Below are positions 50,221-59,693 of a DNA stretch of 62,235 bases, piece after piece. A model generated the notes under the pieces. That model saw nothing but the letters and a program-made list of their open reading frames with translations, was not told where the DNA came from and did not search any database. The translations under genes were made by a program, and so were the position numbers. Source of the DNA: Bdellovibrionaceae bacterium UBA2339 (GTDB lineage Bacteria > Bdellovibrionota > Bdellovibrionia > Bdellovibrionales > JAMPXM01); assembly GCA_002344785.1 (NCBI GenBank), contig DDUL01000023.1, forward strand, positions 1-62,235, in the 5' to 3' direction. The first letter of the stretch is position 1; the number at the start of each line of letters is the position of its first letter.

Positions 50221-50640
50221 ATGCGTCGACTGAAATCCTTGTTTTTGGCTCTGACAGCTTTGGTTTTGCTGATCGCGATGGGATTGGTGATGTTCAATTT
50301 CTGGTCGGTGCTCTTTCGCCGTAGCGTGATCGGCGTGATTGAAAGTGTCGAGCGAGTGACCGAGGTCACAGCTGTGCTCGGAAGCGCACGCACACTTGAA
50401 GACAAGAACGTCTATTCCTTCGCTGTCGCGATTCGAACTGAGAGCGGAGAGATGCTGACGGCCTCATCTGAAGATCGCCAGTGGGCGGTCGCGCAAAAGG
50501 GACAATGTGTGGAAGCGAAATTCCATCCCTATCCGCCGTGGGAGATTGAAAAGGCTGGCACTTACTTCAATGCGCGCTTGCAGCGCCTAGCAGACTGCGA
50601 CTCACCGGCAGGTCGAGAGATTCTCAATCGCGATCCGTGA
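50221..50640 (+). CDS. Small single-pass membrane protein, unknown
   Basis: 139 aa. ATG 50221 follows gaggga. One membrane segment at about residues 7-27 (LFLALTALVLLIAMGLVMFN) after a basic start, then a charged soluble part with two Cys (GQCVEAKFHPYPPWEIEKAG and RLADCDSP). No known domain. Its 3' end overlaps the end of the convergent permease gene by 17 bp. Confidence 0.7.
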   Translation: MRRLKSLFLALTALVLLIAMGLVMFNFWSVLFRRSVIGVIESVERVTEVTAVLGSARTLEDKNVYSFAVAIRTESGEMLTASSEDRQWAVAQKGQCVEAKFHPYPPWEIEKAGTYFNARLQRLADCDSPAGREILNRDP

Positions 50641-51463
50641 AAATCGGCAAAGCTTGTTCGCCCAAATCAATCGCCAATCTCAGTAGCATCAATCCGGCAA
50701 TGATGAAGAGCGCCTGACGTGCGAGCTTTTGCAGTCGCGCGGAGGCCTCGGGCCGTTGGCCTCGGCCAAGTCTTGCAATCCAGCTTGCGCCGATGAATGC
50801 GCCTGCGCCAATCGGCAGCGCGCCCAGCCAGCCGATCTCCCAACGCACAAGCCCCTGGGCCTCGTAGGTCGCAAGACTCACGAGTGCAGAAGCGAGATTG
50901 GCGAGCTTGGATGTGCCGATCGCCAGCGGCAAGGGCGTGCGACCTAAAAAGTAGAGAGCCAGGAACATCAAGGTGCCGCCGCCGGGTCCGGCAAGTCCGT
51001 CGTAAAATCCGGCGAGAAAAACGCCGACGCCAGCTCGCCAAAGCGTGGTGCTCGACGAAGGCTTGGGGCCTGAGTCCACCCAACGTGATTGCCAAACATC
51101 TTTGTTGAGCACCAACCACATCATGGCGGGCGCAAGCGCGATCACCAGCCAGCGGAAGAATTCGTTGGGGAGATGCGGAGCTACGCGTGCGCCAGAAAAT
51201 GCGCCAAATCCGGTTGCCAAAAGTGCGATGCCGATGAGTCGAGTCTCGATCTGCGCATTTTTCCAGTAGGCCAACAGTGCGGCACCCGAGGCGGTGACGG
51301 CGAGGATCTTGTTGGTGCCGATGGCTTCAGGTCCTGGGCCCATCAAGATGAAAAATCCGGGCACAGTGATCAGGCCGCCGCCGCCAGCCAGTGAGTCGAC
51401 GAGACCCGCAATGAGCGCAAGCGCGATGAGATATACCCAAACTAAGCTGTCGCCCGTTGCCAT
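50624..51463 (-). CDS. TauE/SafE-family membrane permease (YfcA-like)
   Basis: 279 aa with about eight hydrophobic segments. Family marks: VDSLAGGGGLITVPGFFIL at the first helix pair, GTNKILAVTASGAAL, the inner repeat FLAGFYDGLAGPGGGTLM, and GTSKLANLASALVSL. These proteins move sulfur-containing or other small anions. Tail-to-tail overlap with the small membrane gene. Substrate unknown. Confidence 0.9.
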   Translation of the reverse strand: MATGDSLVWVYLIALALIAGLVDSLAGGGGLITVPGFFILMGPGPEAIGTNKILAVTASGAALLAYWKNAQIETRLIGIALLATGFGAFSGARVAPHLPNEFFRWLVIALAPAMMWLVLNKDVWQSRWVDSGPKPSSSTTLWRAGVGVFLAGFYDGLAGPGGGTLMFLALYFLGRTPLPLAIGTSKLANLASALVSLATYEAQGLVRWEIGWLGALPIGAGAFIGASWIARLGRGQRPEASARLQKLARQALFIIAGLMLLRLAIDLGEQALPIFTDRD

Positions 51464-51957
51464 GGAGGGACTTTAACAAGTGCCAAACTTTGCTGGCAAA
51501 TATGTAAAGACCGCATCGTCCATGTTCGGTCATGTCCCGGCCCATCGATCCACGGATCGACTTGTTGGCCGCCAGATCGGCCGCCCTGTTGGTCGACTTG
51601 CAGTTCAGCCTTTCAGCAAATGCCGCAATTGAGGCGCAAATGAGTTTGAGTTTTGAGGCAATGGGGTGCGCGGCAAAGCATATCTTGAATTTGGCTTCAG
51701 TGGGTCGGGTTGTGAAACCCAGATGGGATGTTCGTCGCAACTTGCGAATTTGCAAATTGGTGAGGGGCGGGTATTGAGAGTGTCAATTTTCGCGCATGGT
51801 CTCGCGCATCGTCTCGCGGCGGGTGGCCTTGGGCCTCGAAATTGCCTTCTCGAGGTTGCCCACTCAAGTTGGCCCAAATGGGAAGGCTGGGGTGAGGTTC
51901 GATCGGTGAACGCCATTGTAGAGTCGGCATTGAGTATGTTGTGAGGCAGGGCCAAGC
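51464..51957. other. Gap with no convincing gene
   Basis: 494 bp. Open frames on both strands (up to 92 codons) have no ribosome-binding site or recognisable motif. A partial duplication around GTCTCGCG occurs near 51800-51830. A promoter for the next gene is expected here but not identified. Confidence 0.5.
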
Positions 51958-53634
51958 ATGTTGAAGTTCAGCTTAGTTCAAGTTCTGGCGATTTTGAGCG
52001 TCTTGCAGTTTTCGTCTCCGAGTGGGGCGGAAGAGCTGTCACCTGGCGAGAGCCGACCTGTGGGCGAGGCCGCGCGCTACGCCAGCGAAGAGATCATTTC
52101 TCAGCGCGCGCCAAGTTTTGAAGCTTGGCGCCGACTGCAAACTCAGTCCGGATTCAATCCCAACGATGTGCGCCTGCTCGAACTTGTAGATGATCGTTAC
52201 GACGCGCAAATTCGACCGATGCGCGAAGAGCCGCTGCCGCGCGAGCGCATGGCGGATGGCAGTGAAGTGAACGTCATTGAAATTGGCCGCAATCGATTCA
52301 CGGTTCCCTACGGACCGCAGACGGATGAGCAGCGCGAGGCCTATCGGCAGCTGCAGATGGGGCGCATGGTCGGCTTCGAGCAAACCCGGGCCTTTATCTT
52401 GCGCTCGATGGCGAGGCTGATGAGTTGGGGCAACCTCGGCTTCGGCGCTTTCGTCGTCACGCGCGAGCGAGTTCGCGGCTTCATTGATCGACGCGAAAGT
52501 CTGCGAACAGGCTGGCATCATCTCACGCACCCGATCGCCTTCATGCAAGCCATCATGTCGCGACAGAGCTTGCCTCGGGTCGAGGCGCGAGGACCTGTGT
52601 ATCCGGAATTTCAGCTGGTGTTGCAAAACGCAAATGATCGCGTGGCCGCTGATCGCTTGCGACAGCTGGGCGCTTTGCGGATCAATCAAGTTTTGGTGGC
52701 GCTTGATCAAACATTGAAAGATCGCGCGACAGTTGTGAGTCAATCGCACGAGTTTGGCATTCAGGCCTCGGTGGGCTTGCAGCTCGAATCGGGAGTTGGA
52801 ACTTTGGGTCGAGGCGGCGCGCTGATGGTGGGTTTGGGTATTGGCGTGGATTCAAAGAACAAGCGACTTGTTGTCGAACTCTTCCGTGAGACCGAAGCCT
52901 TTCAGCGAGCCTACACGCCGGTGGCGACAGCGGCCGTGCAGACGAAGCTCTTTGCCTATGCACAAAGCCGCGAAGTCTTGAGTTCGCCGGCGGAGCGTTG
53001 GACGGGTGTGGGATTCTATCCGCCAGCGCCCATCGGCAAGACGGAATCGAATCGTCACCACATTTTTGCGACGGGTATTGCGGACTCTTCGATTGGCTTT
53101 CCCTCGTTTCTGAGTGCGGGTTTTGTTTACGAGAATCGAATCACGCACAGCCCAGTGTTGCTGGTGACGATGAGCCTTCGTGACAAAGGTTTTTTCCGCA
53201 TGCATTCGAGTCTGTTCAGTTGGATTCGAGGCGTGCGATCGGCGAGCGGAAGGGCTGCGAATGGCGTGGCGGCGAATGCGTCGGTTGACCTTCAAGAAGC
53301 GCAGCGAAGATTGGAACTTGCCGAGCGAGCCATGACGCCCAGCGAGCGTGCGGCGCACACGGTTGCGCGTGATCGTGCTGAGGCTGCACAAAGAGGACGA
53401 GCGTCGCTTGAGATTGTTCGTGGTGGCGCAGGTGTCGGGAGCGAACCTCGTTCTGGCGTGCCAGGCGAAGGTGGTGAAGCACCAGAGGTTCGCCAGCAAG
53501 CGACGCGTGTGACGGCGACAGGGGTTGAGCCTTTAAGTTCAGAGCCACTGCTCGAAGCGGATCGGCGCTTTGCGGCTGTGCCCTCGTCGGGACTGATGTG
53601 CCAGGCGATCTTCATGCCGGCGATGGCGCGCTAG
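51958..53634 (+). CDS. Large exported protein of unknown function
   Basis: 558 aa. ATG 51958 with a signal peptide (LVQVLAILSVLQFSSPSGA). The mature protein is rich in Arg, Glu and Ala with helical parts (about 110-200) and a beta-rich middle (about 260-400, VGLQLESGVGTLGRGGALM, TGIADSSIGFPSF). The C-terminal 130 residues are a low-complexity Ala/Arg/Glu helix and a Gly/Ser/Val linker. I do not recognise a family. It stands alone, followed by a convergent gene 28 bp away. Confidence 0.7.
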   Translation: MLKFSLVQVLAILSVLQFSSPSGAEELSPGESRPVGEAARYASEEIISQRAPSFEAWRRLQTQSGFNPNDVRLLELVDDRYDAQIRPMREEPLPRERMADGSEVNVIEIGRNRFTVPYGPQTDEQREAYRQLQMGRMVGFEQTRAFILRSMARLMSWGNLGFGAFVVTRERVRGFIDRRESLRTGWHHLTHPIAFMQAIMSRQSLPRVEARGPVYPEFQLVLQNANDRVAADRLRQLGALRINQVLVALDQTLKDRATVVSQSHEFGIQASVGLQLESGVGTLGRGGALMVGLGIGVDSKNKRLVVELFRETEAFQRAYTPVATAAVQTKLFAYAQSREVLSSPAERWTGVGFYPPAPIGKTESNRHHIFATGIADSSIGFPSFLSAGFVYENRITHSPVLLVTMSLRDKGFFRMHSSLFSWIRGVRSASGRAANGVAANASVDLQEAQRRLELAERAMTPSERAAHTVARDRAEAAQRGRASLEIVRGGAGVGSEPRSGVPGEGGEAPEVRQQATRVTATGVEPLSSEPLLEADRRFAAVPSSGLMCQAIFMPAMAR

Positions 53635-53662
53635 GTTTTTTGCCGAGGCCACTTTTCGGAGA

Positions 53663-56218
53663 TCACTCGTAGACGAGTTGAAATTTTCGCACCGAACTCC
53701 ACTCACCTTTAGGTAATTGCCGGACGCGGAAAAATAGACTTCCTTCCGGCAAATCGCCTTTGAGTTTGAAGGCAGCGCGAGTGACTTTTTTGGTGAAGAG
53801 CACGTTCACGAAGTCCGCATCTGTCGCCAACTGCAATTCAAATTGCGAAGCGCCTCGTTTGGAGTTGTGGGTTGAAGGACCTTGGGCGGCGGGGGATCTC
53901 GATTCACTATGGGCGTGGCCCCATGTGAGTTGCCCATATTCCGTATCGCGAGTTCCTGCGACGATCACTTCTCCATCAAGTGGCGTGAGCGGCTCAAATC
54001 GCGAAGACGCGCTTTCGTCTATGCCGAGCTTTCCATTTTGAGCTTTTGAGATTTTCAAACCGCGTGGATCCACATCTTGGGGCCGGTGGCCTCGATTGCC
54101 ATCATCACCAATGATGAAGCGAGGTGAAACATTCTCGAGGCGAGGCGTGGTGAGCGTGGTGATCGGTAAGCCCTGTTCATCAATGGCTTGAACCGTCCAG
54201 AAGAAGCTTGTGGTCTGAAGTGGCGCGATGATGCGCTCGGTTTCATCCACGTGTAGAATGCGCTCGTTGTCTTCGGTAGGTGCGTTGGGGTCTGCCGCCA
54301 GCCCCCGCTTAGCGAAAATCCTAAGTTCATATCCAGAGGCTAGAGGATGGGCTTTCCATCGCAGTTTTCGCGCGGGTCGGCCGTCAAGGTCGGCATCCTG
54401 CGAGCTCTCAAAGCGAAGTGGCAAGTCGAGCACTCGCAAGTGCGTGATGGGCCCAGTGGCTTGAGAAAGCAAATCGACGACGCGAACAAAGCTATCTCCA
54501 ACAGGCAGAGAGGGTGGAGCGAAACGCCCGTCGCTGGTGGGCTCGATCCGCCGCGCTTCGCCTTCGAAAAACTCAGGCGTCTGCGACCACTCGAAGCGGT
54601 AGCGTGTGAGACTCAGGCTGGGCGCCGCCTGCTCGCCATTTTCAGTGTCAAAGCTGGGTTCATAGCGAAGATCGAGATCCTGCTCGGTGAGTATCAATTG
54701 ATCTTCGATCACTCGCGAGGCGTCGTGGGCCTTTCGCGCGATGCCGACAAAGGGAAGTGAAAGCGCCAGAGGGTGGGCGATATCAGCATCATCAATCGCT
54801 GTGGGGGCGGTGTTGGTCGAGCTGGTTTCAGTCGCGTTTTCAGTGGTCGAGTTTGGGTCGGAGGCGAGTTTCGTCTCGACGGCGGCGGGATTGAGAAGTG
54901 AGGCAAAGAAGCGCGCTTGGATCGCAGGGCTATTGATTTGCGGAAGTTGAACGAGCTGTTGCGGGCGAACTTTGGCTCGTGAGCCGTAGGTGATCACTTC
55001 GCACTCGGCAAGACCGATCTGCACGCGGTCACCGGCCTGAGCCTTGAATTCAGCTTGTTCGGATTGTTCAGTTGTGGAAGTGGACGTCGAAGGCGACTCA
55101 GCTTCGGCGGCAGTCTCGTGATCGGCCGTGTCGTGTGGTGCGCTTTTGTCTGGAGTTGCGCTCTTGACGAGCGGCTTCCATTGCACATCTTGCCATTCGG
55201 TCGATTCGGATTTCTGAAAGCTCACAAACTGCTGACTGCGCTGATCGACACCTTGGGCGTCGATGGGCACGCGCTGGCAGATCCAATCAAAGACTGTGGG
55301 CTCGCGCTCGGAGATCTCGGAGGATTGTGGAGGCACAGGGAGCAGTTGTTGAGGTGACCAGTTGGGATCCAGGAGTTGGGAAGCCATCAAAAGACTCATG
55401 GCCGTCGCCATGATGGCAAAGGCAAGGCGAGCACTTTTGGATCGCGGAGGTGCGCTGGGGGGCGCGGCGGGTGCTGATGAACGTGAGCTAGCGGAGAGCG
55501 CGTCCGCCGCCGGGGCTACGCCTGTGGTTGTTGGTGTCGATGGCGAAGCGGAATCCGGAGATGATACGGGCTCTGCGGAGTTCGCGGATTTGGTGAAGAT
55601 TTTCGCGTCGGGAAGAGGGAAGCTGATGGCTTGCTGGGGAAGCGTGGGCAGCGCGTGGCCTGTGGTCTGCGGAACTGGCGTGCTGGTTGTGGGTTCGGTC
55701 GTTGCCGAGGTGGCTCGCTCTAAATTCGGATCTGGTGACTCCGAAGCTGCTGATTCTGAAGCTATGGGAAGTGGCGTGACTTCGTGAGCCTCGGTGATTT
55801 GCGAGGCCAAATTCAAATCGAGATTTGCATCCAGTTTCGCATCCGGATTTTCCGGAGATAAGTGGGGCGCTGACTCGATGGTCGTTGACTGGATGGCAGC
55901 AGGATCGTCGGTAAGCTTTTGCTCCACGATCGAAGCAACTTGCACTTCGATCTCTTGCGTGATGACCGGCGAGAAATTGGTTTCGTCCTGTGGATTGGCT
56001 TCGACGTCTGGAGTGGCCGCTTGTGAAACTTCGGATGGCCCGACGATGGCGGTGATCGTCACATCGAAGGCGTCGACGTCGTCAGGAACTTTCTGATCAA
56101 CCGGCGGCGGGACGAGATCATGCTTCGACGAACTTTGTGCCGAAGTCGTTGGGTCGGCGGTGCCTTCGCTGTTGGCGGGCACTGCCTCGTTTTGAGCTGC
56201 ATCGGAATGAGACTTCAT
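53663..56218 (-). CDS. Bitopic membrane protein with long Ser/Thr/Pro/Ala-rich N-terminal region
   Basis: 851 aa. Residues 1-260 are low-complexity (Ser, Thr, Pro, Ala, Glu) and probably unfolded in the cytoplasm. One membrane segment lies at about 264-283 (LAFAIMATAMSLLMASQLL). The outside half has a region around 390-430 (AGDRVQIGLAECEVITYG, KVRPQQLVQL) that resembles FecR/SHD-like beta segments, then several beta-rich, fibronectin-like repeats (YRFEWSQTPEF, RKLRWKAHPLASGYELRIF, FFWTVQAIDEQG, SLFFRVRQLPKGEW). Its neighbour is the CheY-HDOD-kinase run on the other strand. A GCCGATAA box lies 7 bp before the start. Confidence 0.72.
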   Translation of the reverse strand: MKSHSDAAQNEAVPANSEGTADPTTSAQSSSKHDLVPPPVDQKVPDDVDAFDVTITAIVGPSEVSQAATPDVEANPQDETNFSPVITQEIEVQVASIVEQKLTDDPAAIQSTTIESAPHLSPENPDAKLDANLDLNLASQITEAHEVTPLPIASESAASESPDPNLERATSATTEPTTSTPVPQTTGHALPTLPQQAISFPLPDAKIFTKSANSAEPVSSPDSASPSTPTTTGVAPAADALSASSRSSAPAAPPSAPPRSKSARLAFAIMATAMSLLMASQLLDPNWSPQQLLPVPPQSSEISEREPTVFDWICQRVPIDAQGVDQRSQQFVSFQKSESTEWQDVQWKPLVKSATPDKSAPHDTADHETAAEAESPSTSTSTTEQSEQAEFKAQAGDRVQIGLAECEVITYGSRAKVRPQQLVQLPQINSPAIQARFFASLLNPAAVETKLASDPNSTTENATETSSTNTAPTAIDDADIAHPLALSLPFVGIARKAHDASRVIEDQLILTEQDLDLRYEPSFDTENGEQAAPSLSLTRYRFEWSQTPEFFEGEARRIEPTSDGRFAPPSLPVGDSFVRVVDLLSQATGPITHLRVLDLPLRFESSQDADLDGRPARKLRWKAHPLASGYELRIFAKRGLAADPNAPTEDNERILHVDETERIIAPLQTTSFFWTVQAIDEQGLPITTLTTPRLENVSPRFIIGDDGNRGHRPQDVDPRGLKISKAQNGKLGIDESASSRFEPLTPLDGEVIVAGTRDTEYGQLTWGHAHSESRSPAAQGPSTHNSKRGASQFELQLATDADFVNVLFTKKVTRAAFKLKGDLPEGSLFFRVRQLPKGEWSSVRKFQLVYE

Positions 56219-56376
56219 CGACTTGTTATCGGCAATTCGACGCTTCTCATCAATTGACGAAGGTCTGGATTGTCGAGCCCTGGTCTCAAGACTTGGTGAA
56301 GATCGCGATTTTAAGCGAATTCAGCTCAATATCCCTCTTCAGGGGGCCGAAAAGCATGAGGCGAGGAGATATCGAT

Positions 56377-56796
56377 ATGTCATCACCTGTTGAGTTTGAT
56401 GAGTACATTGTCGTGGCGGAAGACTCGGCCCCAAATCGTACGATTTTGGTGCTGCTGCTAAAAAAGCTCGGCTTCAAAGTTTTGGAATGCGAAGACGGCG
56501 CTTTGGCTTGGCAGGCGATGGAGAAAAATCGCGATAAGAAAGTCATCGCCGTGATCTCGGACATGATGATGCCGAATATGGATGGGATGGAACTGCTCCG
56601 ACGGACTCGGGCGGATTCGCAATATGCAAACTTGCCGTTTGTGTTTGTGACGGCAGTTTCCGAGAAAGACTACATTTTCGAAGCGAAAAACTTGCGAGTG
56701 AATGGCTACATTTTGAAGCCCGTCACCTACAAGCGAGTGGCGAGCAAGTTGGCGGAGATGTTTCCCGACAAAAAGTTGCCGCAATTGGCGGGTTGA
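56377..56796 (+). CDS. Stand-alone CheY-like response regulator
   Basis: 139 aa: a complete receiver with no output domain. Acidic pocket Glu15/Asp16 (VVAEDSAPN), phospho-acceptor Asp62 (AVISDMMMPNMDG), Thr/Ala switch in FVTAVSEKD, and Lys114 (YILKPVT). ATG 56377 follows gaggag; longer frames run upstream without support. First of three signalling genes on this strand with the HDOD and kinase genes, so it is probably the target of the kinase two genes downstream. Confidence 0.92.
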   Translation: MSSPVEFDEYIVVAEDSAPNRTILVLLLKKLGFKVLECEDGALAWQAMEKNRDKKVIAVISDMMMPNMDGMELLRRTRADSQYANLPFVFVTAVSEKDYIFEAKNLRVNGYILKPVTYKRVASKLAEMFPDKKLPQLAG

Positions 56797-56896
56797 TGAG
56801 TTGGCCGATCCGGCCGATTCGCTAACGCTTCTAGGGAACTTTGAGAAATGACAGAGCTGCCTGCAGGGCTCTTACGTACGGAATAGGAATTCATCG

Positions 56897-57793
56897 ATGG
56901 GTGCCGCAGCTAAATTCTCACGTCTCACCGCGCACGAGATCGTCGGCAAGCTCGACGATTTGCCGACGCTTCCAACGGTGGTGTACGAGTTGAATAAGGT
57001 GATCAACGACCCGATGTCGTCGACCTCGGACGTTGAGCGCATTATGGCCAATGACCAATCGATGACCACGAAAGTGTTGAAGCTGGCGAACTCGGCTTAC
57101 TACGCGATTCCCGGCGGAGTCTCATCGCTTCAGCGAGCGATCGCTTACATTGGTTACGACACCATCAATCAGTTGGCTCTCTCCGCTTCGATCATGAAGG
57201 CTTTGGATGCCAGCGCGGCTCAGCAGTTCGATGTGCAGGCCTTCTGGCGGCACTCGATGGCAGTGGCGATGACCTCGGAAATCGTCGCGCGCGAATTGAA
57301 ATACCGTCAGCCCTCGGATCTCTTCACCTGCGGTCTGGTGCACGATATGGGCAAAGTCGCGCTCCTGATCGTTGCTCAGGATCAGTTCATTGAAACGGTC
57401 ACGCATGCTCGAAATTCCAATTTGAGTTTGCATGAGGCTGAAGAAGCTTTGGGCGCGCCTAAGCACACAGCCATTGGTTTGGAGCTTTCCAACAAGTGGC
57501 GCCTGCCGTACTTGATCCAGGCCTGTGTGGCTCATCACCACCAGCGCGAGGCGAATCTTCGCGGCGGCCTTTCGCCGGAAGTGAATATGGTGGTCGACAT
57601 TGTGTATGTGTCGAACCTGCTGGTTCACGCCTTACAGTTTGGAAACTCAGGTCACAACAAAGTCTTGGGTCTTCCGAAAGATGTGGTCGATCGATTGGGC
57701 CTGCAGCCTGAAAAACTTCGCGATTTGATCGGTAAGGTCAAAGAGAAGTTGGCCAATGCCGAAGGCTTCCTCAAAGTCATTGCCGGAGGTTGA
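56897..57793 (+). CDS. HDOD-domain signalling protein
   Basis: 298 aa, one HDOD domain (about residues 15-215): DDLPTLPTVVYELNKVIND, ERIMANDQSMTTKVLKLANS, YYAIPGGVSSLQRAIAYIG, then FWRHSMAVAMTSEIVAREL, CGLVHDMGKVALLIV, and HTAIGLELSNKWRLPYLI. HDOD domains are HD-related but usually lack catalytic metal ligands and act in signal transduction. It lies 100 bp after the receiver gene and 6 bp before the kinase gene, so the HDOD and kinase genes are in one operon. Confidence 0.93.
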   Translation: MGAAAKFSRLTAHEIVGKLDDLPTLPTVVYELNKVINDPMSSTSDVERIMANDQSMTTKVLKLANSAYYAIPGGVSSLQRAIAYIGYDTINQLALSASIMKALDASAAQQFDVQAFWRHSMAVAMTSEIVARELKYRQPSDLFTCGLVHDMGKVALLIVAQDQFIETVTHARNSNLSLHEAEEALGAPKHTAIGLELSNKWRLPYLIQACVAHHHQREANLRGGLSPEVNMVVDIVYVSNLLVHALQFGNSGHNKVLGLPKDVVDRLGLQPEKLRDLIGKVKEKLANAEGFLKVIAGG

Positions 57794-57799
57794 TCTCCC

Positions 57800-58990
57800 A
57801 TGTCTGAATTTCCAGACGCGCTTTTTCGCGAGTTCGTTGAACACTCGGCTGTGGCGATTTTAGTCTGCCGTGGCGATCAAGTGGTCTATGCGAACGCGCG
57901 TGCGGCGGAGGCCCTTGAGGCGGCTGAGCGAAGCGGATGGACGTTGGCTGATCTAACGCCAGATCCCGCGCGAGCTGGTACCTTTGAGCTTTTCAATTCA
58001 AGCTTACTTTCGAGAGACAACTGGCAGCCTGAGCTTTTGATGCGAAAAAAGAACGGGCATCACTTCATTGCAAGTTTGGGCGTCAAAAATCTCGTCGATC
58101 GAGGACTGACCTTGCTGAGTTTGCAAGACGTGACGATCGAAAAGAAGTTGAGTCGCGAGGTGCAGTCCAAGCAAGCGGAGATCGAGCGAGCTTATGGCGA
58201 ATTGCTCGAGCAGAACCGTCAACTTCGCGAATTGGATTTGGCGAAAGACAGATTCATCGCGCTGACGACGCACGAATTGCGCACACCTTTGAGCGCCATT
58301 GTCGCCACCGCCGAAGTTTTGGAATTGCAGCTCTACGAGTCCGAGGCGCAAAAAGAGGAGTTCATCAAAACGATTGGCGAGCAGGCTCGGCACTTGATGG
58401 AATTGGTGAATGACATTCTCGACTTCGCCAAGATTCGCGCCGGAAAGATGGACTTTTACGTGGAGTCGATCGAACTGAAGCCCATCTTGGAAAAGCTGGT
58501 CGGTGGCTTCCAGCATATGGCCGACGCTTCGCAAGTGAAGTTGGAAATTGCTGTCGATCAATGCCCGCCGCAAGTGTGGGCGGACCTCATTCGTCTCAAA
58601 GAAGTCGTTAATAACTGCGTGTCAAATGCCATCAAGTACAACCGTCGCGATGGCAAAGTGAAAATTTGGGCCGAGGAGAAGACCACACCCGAGGGAAAGC
58701 GAGTGGCGAGGATCACGGTCAAAGACAATGGCCACGGGATTCCACCGGAGCGAGCCAGTTCGGTGTTCAACGAGTTTGAGACCGTGGGCAATGTGTCTCG
58801 GCACCACAAGGGCACGGGCCTTGGCATGCCGATCTCCCGTCGCCTCATGGAGCAGATGGGCGGCGGGCTTTGGTTCAATTCCGTCGTCGGCGAAGGCACG
58901 GAATTCTATATCGATATTCCGCTCGATAAAGTGCTGAGCGAAGACGTTTATCGATCGCGCCCCGACTTCGATGCGGACTTGGCGGCTTAA
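57800..58990 (+). CDS. PAS-domain sensor histidine kinase (soluble)
   Basis: 396 aa, no membrane segment. PAS-like N-terminal domain (about 1-112), coiled coil (115-150), then dimerisation domain with phospho-acceptor His158 (TTHELRTPLSAI) and ATPase boxes: N (NNCVSNAIKY, 271-280), G1 (KDNGHGIPP, about 308), F (FNEFETVG) and G2 (GTGLGMPISR, 338-347). It therefore senses a cytoplasmic signal. Likely partner: the CheY-like protein two genes upstream. The stop overlaps the convergent TPR gene by 4 bp. Confidence 0.94.
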   Translation: MSEFPDALFREFVEHSAVAILVCRGDQVVYANARAAEALEAAERSGWTLADLTPDPARAGTFELFNSSLLSRDNWQPELLMRKKNGHHFIASLGVKNLVDRGLTLLSLQDVTIEKKLSREVQSKQAEIERAYGELLEQNRQLRELDLAKDRFIALTTHELRTPLSAIVATAEVLELQLYESEAQKEEFIKTIGEQARHLMELVNDILDFAKIRAGKMDFYVESIELKPILEKLVGGFQHMADASQVKLEIAVDQCPPQVWADLIRLKEVVNNCVSNAIKYNRRDGKVKIWAEEKTTPEGKRVARITVKDNGHGIPPERASSVFNEFETVGNVSRHHKGTGLGMPISRRLMEQMGGGLWFNSVVGEGTEFYIDIPLDKVLSEDVYRSRPDFDADLAA

Positions 58991-59679
58991 GGCTTCGCGC
59001 CGCGAGCTTCATCTAGCCATTTTTTGTTGGCGAGGAAGGTCGCATCCTGGGGTGCGAGTTTCAGCGCATTTTGAAGTGCGGTCTCGGCATCGGCGAATCG
59101 CTTCAGTTGAATGTAACTGGTTGCAACGTTGTTTTGAGCTCGCGCGTACTCCGTGGAAGACGCGGGGATTTGCGACCAAAGTTGCGCGCTCTTTTCGTAG
59201 GCTCCGAGCTTGTAGAACTCCAGGCCGATGTTGAGGCGGGTGGTGTCGTCAGCTTTGGATTTTTTCAGCGCGTTGAATCGCTTCATCGCCGCTTCTTCGA
59301 ACTTTGTGTATTGCTCGCGAGCATAGACCAGATTGTTGTTCGCCATCTCGAATTGAGGATTCAGCTCAGTGGCTTTGCGACAAGTCGCTTCGCCCAGTAG
59401 CCACTGTTGGCGCGCATTGTGGATCGAACAAACGTTGTTCCAGGCGACAGCTGAAGATTCATCAAGTTTGAGCGCGGCTTGAAACTTCGCCTCGGCGGTG
59501 GGTAAGTCGCCTTGTTGAAACGCGCTCAAGCCCTCTTGCGTGAGGCGTTCAAACTCCGCCTTGTTTTGCTGGGCGAGCGCGTCCGCGCTTGGCTCGGAGG
59601 ACTTTTTGGTGCAGGAGCTACTGATCAGCGCGATGGCGAGAACGGGAAGTGTTATCAGTCGTCGAATCGAATATCTCAT
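58987..59679 (-). CDS. TPR-repeat lipoprotein
   Basis: 230 aa. ATG 59679 follows ggagaag. The lipobox ISSS-Cys23 makes it a lipoprotein. Mature part: about four TPR repeats (GLSAFQQGDLPTAEAKFQAA, EFYKLGAYEKSAQLW, YIQLKRFADAETALQNAL) and a helical stretch. TPRs bind protein partners. It follows the barrel gene with a 14-bp gap and is likely co-expressed with it. Confidence 0.87.
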   Translation of the reverse strand: MRYSIRRLITLPVLAIALISSSCTKKSSEPSADALAQQNKAEFERLTQEGLSAFQQGDLPTAEAKFQAALKLDESSAVAWNNVCSIHNARQQWLLGEATCRKATELNPQFEMANNNLVYAREQYTKFEEAAMKRFNALKKSKADDTTRLNIGLEFYKLGAYEKSAQLWSQIPASSTEYARAQNNVATSYIQLKRFADAETALQNALKLAPQDATFLANKKWLDEARGAKP

Positions 59680-59693
59680 ACGCTTCTCCTGCA

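Noticed and set aside
51532..51944. Two short plus-strand frames (81 and 92 codons)
   Set aside because: Neither has a ribosome-binding site, hydrophobic segment or known motif.
56226..56233. GCCGATAA as a sigma-28 promoter for the 851-aa gene
   Set aside because: The -35 position matches only two of four bases and the box is 7 bp from the ATG, so I do not list it as a promoter.
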